Shown one piece after another: positions 7,068 to 10,540 of a stretch of 10,540 nucleotides of DNA. Every line of letters starts with the position of its first letter. Positions within the stretch are counted from its first letter, which is position 1. Both the position numbers and the translations under genes were made by a program. The notes under the pieces are model-generated. The model was not told the origin of the DNA and ran no database searches. It saw only the letters and a list, made by a program, of their open reading frames with translations. The stretch covers positions 1 through 10,540 of the forward strand of contig NZ_LGKG01000199.1 of NCBI RefSeq assembly GCF_001294335.1. The letters are read 5' to 3'. The stretch is from Streptomyces chattanoogensis (lineage in GTDB: Bacteria; Actinomycetota; Actinomycetes; Streptomycetales; Streptomycetaceae).

Positions 7068-7757
7068 ATGCGAGGCCATCTTTCCGCGCATGCGGTGTGC
7101 ACAGCGATTCGCGACGATATTGTTTCCGGTGCGCTCGCGCCGGGGAGCCGGCTGATCGAGGAAATTCTCGCGGCCCGCTACGGCGTCTCCAGAGTCCCGG
7201 TCCGCGAGGCGCTGCGCACCCTGCAGTCCGAAGGTTTCGTCACCACCCGCCGGCATGCGGGCGCCTGCGTGGCGGAACCCACCGAGCAGGAGGCGGCCGA
7301 TCTCCTGGACATCCGCGCCCTGTTGGAGCCGCTGGGTGCCGCCCGCGCCGCCGCCCGCCGCAGCCCCGCGCATCTGAAGGTGCTGCGCGGCCTGGTACGG
7401 CTCGGCCGCGAGCGGGCCCGGCACGGTCACCCCGCGGACGTACGCCAACTGGACGGCTGGTTCCACGAAACGCTCGCCCAGGCGGCCGGCAGCCCCAGCC
7501 TGACGGCGCTGCTCACCCAGCTGCGCCGCAAGATCGAGTGGATGTACGTGGTGGAGGCGCCCGCGCGGGCCGCCGAGTCCTGGGACGAACACGGCGCGGT
7601 GCTGGACGCGGTGGCCCGGGGAGACGCGGAACGGGCCCGCGCCCTGATGGCGGCTCATATCGAGCGCTCCCTCCCGGTGCACCGGCTGCGCCGTCCCGCC
7701 GTGCCCGCGGTGAGGGACGCGAAACGGCCCGTCAACACGGCGCGTGCCCGCAATTAA
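7068..7757 (+). CDS. GntR family transcriptional regulator, FadR/FCD subfamily
   Basis: A 229-residue one-component regulator. The winged helix-turn-helix (about 8-70) is typical: IRDDIVSGALAPGSRLIEE, LAARYGVSRVPVREALRTL (recognition helix about 42-52), then EGFVTTRRHAGACVAEP (wing). The all-helical FCD ligand domain spans about 75-205. It keeps the usual metal/carboxylate-binding set: D129 and H133 (LDGWFHETL), H175 (DEHGAV) and H197 (AAHIERS), so it probably senses a small organic acid with a bound divalent metal. The last 25 residues are a basic, proline-containing tail of no known role. The start is set by GGAGG (7055-7059), 8 bases before ATG. No co-transcribed gene is seen, so the targets cannot be read from context; nearby palindromes may be its operators. 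The flanking spacers, and the first codons of the gene (ATT, GTT, GAAATT), are more A/T-rich than the neighbours. Confidence 0.9.
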   Translation: MRGHLSAHAVCTAIRDDIVSGALAPGSRLIEEILAARYGVSRVPVREALRTLQSEGFVTTRRHAGACVAEPTEQEAADLLDIRALLEPLGAARAAARRSPAHLKVLRGLVRLGRERARHGHPADVRQLDGWFHETLAQAAGSPSLTALLTQLRRKIEWMYVVEAPARAAESWDEHGAVLDAVARGDAERARALMAAHIERSLPVHRLRRPAVPAVRDAKRPVNTARARN

Positions 7758-7765
7758 CACACGGG

Positions 7766-7776
7766 CTGTATACAAA
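7766..7776. promoter_or_regulatory. GntR/FCD-like palindrome CTGTATACAAA just after gntR
   Basis: TGTATACA (7767-7774) is a perfect 8-bp palindrome in the form CTGTATACAA, close to the TTGTATACAA-type sites bound by several FCD-subfamily GntR proteins. It begins 9 bases past the gntR stop codon, an unusual place because no plus-strand gene follows. It could be an operator for an antisense transcript, a remnant, or chance. Confidence 0.35.
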
Positions 7777-7807
7777 GGGGGGTGGGAGAAAAAGGTGCGG
7801 GGTGTCG

Positions 7808-7844
7808 GGGATTATCCGGCCCGATTTCCGGGCCGGATAATCCC
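7808..7844. terminator. Bidirectional hairpin between convergent gntR and ptsH
   Basis: A perfect 16-bp stem (7808-7823 with 7829-7844) with a 5-base loop ATTTC, 50 bases after the gntR stop codon. It is the longest perfect stem in the window. It most likely ends gntR transcription and may also stop read-through from ptsH. There is no T-tract on either side. Confidence 0.75.
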
Positions 7845-8060
7845 GCCCGGCGCGTGTGCATGAATGCCGGGTAATTCGAGCCCGGGGTTTCGGTATGCCG
7901 GTAAGGGGAATTCGGTGCCGCGCTTCCGTGCCGAGCTTCCATGCCGCGCTCGGATTTTCCGCGCCCCCCCTCGTGACGGAAGCTCCCTCGTAACGGCGAA
8001 ACCGGCCGTGCGACGGAAATGCCCGCGACGGAGGGGCCTTTGCAGCGGAGGGCTTCCCGC
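7845..8060. other. Non-coding gap between the two convergent terminators
   Basis: This 216-base stretch between the two hairpins holds no frame with a ribosome binding site or coding-like codon pattern on either strand. It does contain short A/T-rich patches (GGGTAATTCG, GGGGAATTCGG, TCGGATTTTCC), a 13-base imperfect tandem repeat (7915-7953) and a C8 run. I see no promoter. It may be decayed DNA or house an undetected small RNA. Confidence 0.5.
7915..7953. repeat. Imperfect 13-base tandem repeat
   Basis: Three units: GTGCCGCGCTTCC (7915-7927), GTGCCGAGCTTCC (7928-7940) and the diverged ATGCCGCGCTCGG (7941-7953). Units one and two differ by one base. The repeat lies in the non-coding convergent gap. 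Function unknown; probably a slippage product. Confidence 0.6.
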
Positions 8061-8111
8061 AACGAAACGGCCCCGCGGCGGCGACCGGAAACGGTCACCG
8101 CCGCGGGGCCG
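8061..8111 (-). terminator. Rho-independent terminator of ptsH
   Basis: Positions 8068-8087 pair with 8092-8111 in a 20-bp stem with a 4-base loop. On the plus strand one pair is a C/A mismatch (8082/8097), but on the minus-strand RNA the same pair is a G-U wobble, so the stem is unbroken only in the ptsH transcript. The minus-strand stem is followed by TTTCGTT (8061-8067). It begins 30 bases after the ptsH stop codon. Confidence 0.9.
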
Positions 8112-8141
8112 CGGACAGTGCGATCAGGAGACCTGGCGGAC

Positions 8142-8423
8142 TCAGACCGTCTCGGGGAGCTCCTCCAGCCCCTCGGCGACGAGCTTCGCCAGGCGGTCGA
8201 GCGCGGCCTCGGCACCCTCGGCGTCGGAGGCCAGCACGATCTCCTCGCCGCCCTGGGCGCCCAGGCCCAGGACCGCGAGCATGGAGGCCGCGTTGACGGG
8301 GTTGCCATCGGCCTTGGCGATCGTCATCGGGATGCCGGCCGCGGTGGCCGCACGGACGAAGATCGAGGCGGGGCGGGCGTGCAGGCCCTCGGCCCAACCG
8401 ACATTGACGCGGCGCTCAGCCAT
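8142..8423 (-). CDS. ptsH: Phosphocarrier protein HPr of the sugar phosphotransferase system
   Basis: A 93-residue cytoplasmic phosphocarrier that takes phosphate from Enzyme I (PtsI) and passes it to the EIIA components for uptake of PTS sugars, notably N-acetylglucosamine in Streptomyces. The active-site motif GLHARPA carries H15. The second signature, NAASMLAVLGLGAQGG, has S47 at the place of the regulatory serine of Firmicutes HPr, though actinobacteria generally lack HPr kinase. Length and fold match HPr (usually 85-95 residues). The start is fixed by GAAGGG (8431-8436, minus) 7 bases from ATG; an upstream in-frame extension to 8561 is not coding-like. It is monocistronic, separate from ptsI and crr, with its own terminator. 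A near-consensus DasR operator lies 26-41 bases upstream of the start codon, predicting repression by DasR that is relieved by glucosamine-6-phosphate. Confidence 0.96.
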   Translation of the reverse strand: MAERRVNVGWAEGLHARPASIFVRAATAAGIPMTIAKADGNPVNAASMLAVLGLGAQGGEEIVLASDAEGAEAALDRLAKLVAEGLEELPETV

Positions 8424-8448
8424 GGTGGTGCCCTTCAAGTCGCGTGAC

Positions 8449-8464
8449 AGTTGTCTAGACCATT
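8449..8464. promoter_or_regulatory. dre site (DasR-responsive element) of ptsH
   Basis: AGTTGTCTAGACCATT matches the 16-base DasR consensus AGTGGTCTAGACCACT at 14 positions; the core GTCTAGAC is perfect. DasR is the GntR/HutC-type N-acetylglucosamine regulator of Streptomyces and is known to control pts genes. The site lies between the candidate promoter and the start codon of ptsH, and about 95 bases upstream of the divergent gene. Confidence 0.88.
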
Positions 8465-8509
8465 CTCGCACGCTGCCGTGAGTGCTCCGGCAGCCGTCCG
8501 CTGTGACCG

Positions 8510-8537
8510 AGCGTACGCATCCCGAGCCGGTTGTCAG
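8510..8537 (-). promoter_or_regulatory. Putative ptsH promoter
   Basis: Read on the minus strand, CTGACA (8537-8532) and TACGCT (8515-8510) with a 16-base spacer resemble a HrdB promoter. The predicted start is near 8503, giving a leader of about 80 bases with the dre site inside it, about 40 bases past the start, so DasR would act as a road-block. A second promoter nearer the gene is possible but was not recognised. Confidence 0.5.
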
Positions 8538-8560
8538 AGCCCCGCCGTACGCTGTCCGCA
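8524..8560 (+). promoter_or_regulatory. Putative leaderless promoter of the patA-like gene
   Basis: TACGCT (8548-8553) ends 6 bases before the ATG at 8560, so a transcript starting at the usual distance would begin at the A of the start codon. No Shine-Dalgarno-like sequence precedes the ATG (the preceding bases read CCGTACGCTGTCCGC). The -35 region is weak (GAGCCG, 8524-8529, spacer 18). The TANNNT-N6-ATG pattern is typical of Streptomyces leaderless genes. Confidence 0.6.
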
Positions 8561-10540
8561 TGCAGACGCAGCCGGATCACGCGTACCCGACCCACTGGGA
8601 AGCCGACGTGGTGCTGCGCGACGGTGGCACGGCGCGGATCCGCCCGATCACCCCCGACGACGCCGAACGCCTGGTGTCGTTCTACGAGCAGGTTTCGGAC
8701 GAGTCGAAGTACTACCGCTTCTTCGCGCCCTACCCCCGTCTGTCCGACCGCGATGTCCACCGCTTCACCCATCACGACTACGTCGACCGGGTCGGCCTCG
8801 CCGCCACCGTGGGCGGCGAGTTCATCGCCACCGTCCGCTACGACCGGATCGACGACCACGGGCTGCCCGCCAAGAACCCCGAGGACGACCAGGCCGAGGT
8901 CGCCTTCCTGGTGCAGGACGCCCACCAGGGCCGCGGCGTCGCCTCCGCCCTCCTGGAGCACATCGCCGCGGTGGCCCGCGAGCGCGGCATCCGCCGGTTC
9001 GCCGCCGAGGTGCTGCCCGCGAACACCAAGATGATCAAGGTGTTCACGGACGCCGGCTACACCCAGAAGCGCACCTTCGAGGACGGCGTGGTCCGGCTGG
9101 AATTCGACCTCGAGCCGACCGAACAGTCCGTGGCCGTGATGCGCGGCCGTGAGCAGCGCGCCGAGGCCCGCTCCGTCCAGCGGCTGCTCGCCCCGGGCTC
9201 GGTCGCCGTCATCGGGACCGGCCGCGCCCCCGGAGGCGTCGGCCGTTCCGCGCTGCGCAACCTCCTCGACTCCGGCTTCACCGGCCGCGTCCACGCCGTC
9301 AACCACGCCTTCCCCGAGGACATGGACCGCCTCGGGCCCGAAGACGTGCCCGCCGTCCGCTCGCTGCGGGAGATCGCGGACCCGGTCGATCTGGCGGTCA
9401 TCGCCGTTCCTGCGGCCCGCGTGCCCGACGTCGTCCGCGACTGCGGCGAACACGGCGTCCAGGGCGTACTGATCCTCTCCTCCGGATACGCCGAAGCGGG
9501 CCCCGAAGGCCGCGAGCGGCAGCGCGCCCTGCTCCGCCAGGTCCGCTCGTACGGCATGCGGCTCATCGGGCCCAACGCCTTCGGCATGATCAACACCGCC
9601 CCGGCCGTCCGGCTGAACGCCTCCCTGGCACCCCGGATGCCCGGCGCGGGCCGCATCGGCCTGTTCACCCAGTCCGGGGCCATCGGCATCGCCCTGCTCA
9701 GCGGACTGCACGCACGCGGCCCCGGTGACGGCGGCATCGCCGGTATCTCCGCCTTCGTCTCGGCCGGCAACCGCGCCGACGTCTCCGGCAACGACCTCCT
9801 CCAGTACTGGTACGACGACCCGGACACCGATGTGGTGATCCTCTATCTGGAGTCCATCGGCAACCCCCGCAAGTTCGCCCGGCTCGCGCGCCGCACCGCC
9901 GCCGTCAAACCGGTCGTGGTCGCCAAGGGCGCCCGCCACAGCGGCACCGCCCCGCTGGGCCATGCCGTCCCCACGGTCCGGATCCCCGACAGCACCGTCG
10001 CCGCCCTGATGCGCCAGGCCGGAGTGATCCGCGTCGACACGGTCACCGAGCTGATCGACGCCGGGCTGCTGCTGGCCTCCCAGCCGCTCCCGGCCGGCCC
10101 GCGCATCGCAATCCTGGGCAACTCCGAATCGCTCGCACTGCTGGCCTACGACGCCTGCCTCACCGAAGGCCTGCGTCCGCTGCGCCCCCATGTCCTGGCG
10201 CCCGGGGCGACACCGGACGACTTCCGGGACGCGCTCGCTGAGTCGCTCGCGGGCGAGGGCTGCGACGCGGTCGTCGTCACGGCGATCCCCTGGGTGGGCG
10301 AAGGGGAGGGTGCCGTTCCGGGCGCGGGCGAGGGCAAGGCGCTCGCCACCGCCCTGCGCTCCGCCGTCATGGCGGACCCGGCGAAGCCGGTGACCGTCGT
10401 CCACCTGGCGATGGACGACCTCGCGAAGACCCTGGCCGCGCCGGGAGAGCCGCCCCGGCCGACGGCCCCGCCCCGCGACGAAGCCCCGGCCCCGCACACC
10501 ACCCCGCCGCAGGCCCGGCCCGACACCCCCGCCCTGGCCC
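8560..10540 (+). CDS. patA: GNAT acetyltransferase fused to NDP-forming acyl-CoA synthetase (PatA-type protein lysine acetyltransferase), 3' end missing
   Basis: 660 residues are present and the frame is open at the window edge. Order: GNAT domain about 18-185, with acetyl-CoA loop QGRGVA (123-128) and E113 in the beta-4 strand (QAEVAFLV) as possible general base; CoA-binding Rossmann domain about 205-335 (SVAVIGTGRAPGGVGR); succinyl-CoA-ligase-like domain about 363-505 (LFTQSGAIG, then QAGVIRVDTVTEL). A further alpha/beta segment runs about 513-625, then a proline/alanine-rich linker (628-660), after which an ATP-grasp domain is expected. This GNAT-first order is that of Streptomyces lividans PatA, the reverse of Salmonella Pat, which acetylates and inactivates acetyl-CoA synthetase. 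The family's SSHTG active-site motif is not visible; GHAVPT (467-472) occupies the area, so synthetase activity is doubtful and the domain is more likely a sensor. The start ATG seems leaderless, divergent from ptsH. Confidence 0.85.
   Translation, partial: MQTQPDHAYPTHWEADVVLRDGGTARIRPITPDDAERLVSFYEQVSDESKYYRFFAPYPRLSDRDVHRFTHHDYVDRVGLAATVGGEFIATVRYDRIDDHGLPAKNPEDDQAEVAFLVQDAHQGRGVASALLEHIAAVARERGIRRFAAEVLPANTKMIKVFTDAGYTQKRTFEDGVVRLEFDLEPTEQSVAVMRGREQRAEARSVQRLLAPGSVAVIGTGRAPGGVGRSALRNLLDSGFTGRVHAVNHAFPEDMDRLGPEDVPAVRSLREIADPVDLAVIAVPAARVPDVVRDCGEHGVQGVLILSSGYAEAGPEGRERQRALLRQVRSYGMRLIGPNAFGMINTAPAVRLNASLAPRMPGAGRIGLFTQSGAIGIALLSGLHARGPGDGGIAGISAFVSAGNRADVSGNDLLQYWYDDPDTDVVILYLESIGNPRKFARLARRTAAVKPVVVAKGARHSGTAPLGHAVPTVRIPDSTVAALMRQAGVIRVDTVTELIDAGLLLASQPLPAGPRIAILGNSESLALLAYDACLTEGLRPLRPHVLAPGATPDDFRDALAESLAGEGCDAVVVTAIPWVGEGEGAVPGAGEGKALATALRSAVMADPAKPVTVVHLAMDDLAKTLAAPGEPPRPTAPPRDEAPAPHTTPPQARPDTPALA

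Noticed and set aside
7864..8481. A 205-codon plus-strand frame across the convergent gap and ptsH
   Set aside because: It runs antisense through the ptsH terminator and gene, lacks a ribosome binding site, and its Arg/Pro/Ser-rich product resembles nothing.
8424..8561. Extension of HPr to a 139-residue protein
   Set aside because: It would cover the dre site and promoter; GAAGGG at 7 bases from ATG 8423 and the standard HPr length support the short form.
8455..10497. A 680-codon minus-strand frame opposite the patA-like gene
   Set aside because: Gly/Asp/Val/Arg-rich low-complexity translation without motifs; the plus strand encodes recognisable GNAT and CoA-binding domains.
1..10540. CRISPR array, insertion sequence, prophage, toxin-antitoxin or biosynthetic cluster
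   Set aside because: No regularly spaced repeats with spacers, no transposase or integrase motifs, no tRNA, and all genes belong to conserved housekeeping or regulatory families.

Overview
The window is an ordinary stretch of core chromosome from a high-G+C actinomycete, almost certainly a Streptomyces. The evidence is codons that end overwhelmingly in G or C, long antisense shadow frames, TANNNT-type -10 boxes, and a DasR-type operator in front of an HPr gene. The gene order (topoisomerase IV A subunit, two M16 peptidases, M23 peptidase, GntR regulator, HPr, GNAT/acyl-CoA-synthetase fusion) matches what I recall of the conserved Streptomyces core; I could not check this against a database.

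Layout, left to right. A minus-strand terminator (24-60) ends parC (78-2525, minus). A 332-base divergent spacer with helically phased direct repeats separates parC from a translationally coupled plus-strand pair of M16 metallopeptidase-family genes (2858-4216 and 4213-5622). The first keeps the zinc motif and the second lacks it, so they look like the two halves of a heterodimeric peptidase. A strong terminator (5674-5709) closes this operon. Then comes a promoter (5780-5809), a long leader carrying a c-di-AMP (ydaO-type) riboswitch (about 5861-5994), and a secreted coiled-coil plus M23 cell-wall endopeptidase (6021-6821).

A GntR/FCD regulator (7068-7757) has several palindromes around it. 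It runs convergently towards ptsH (8142-8423, minus), and two long hairpins lie in the 384-base gap between them. ptsH has a near-consensus DasR site (dre) between promoter and start codon. It is divergent from an N-terminal GNAT / NDP-forming acyl-CoA synthetase fusion of the PatA lysine-acetyltransferase type (8560 to beyond the window end), which appears to be made from a leaderless mRNA.

Working together: parC serves chromosome decatenation; the M16 pair and M23 enzyme serve protein and envelope turnover, the latter under a second-messenger switch; ptsH and patA tie sugar uptake (with N-acetylglucosamine sensing through DasR) to acetyl-CoA metabolism. I see no mobile element, CRISPR array, tRNA or rRNA, and no clearly new system. 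The points of interest are regulatory: the riboswitch with a very short expression platform, the dre-bearing symmetric divergent promoter of ptsH/patA, and the unexplained palindromes around gntR.
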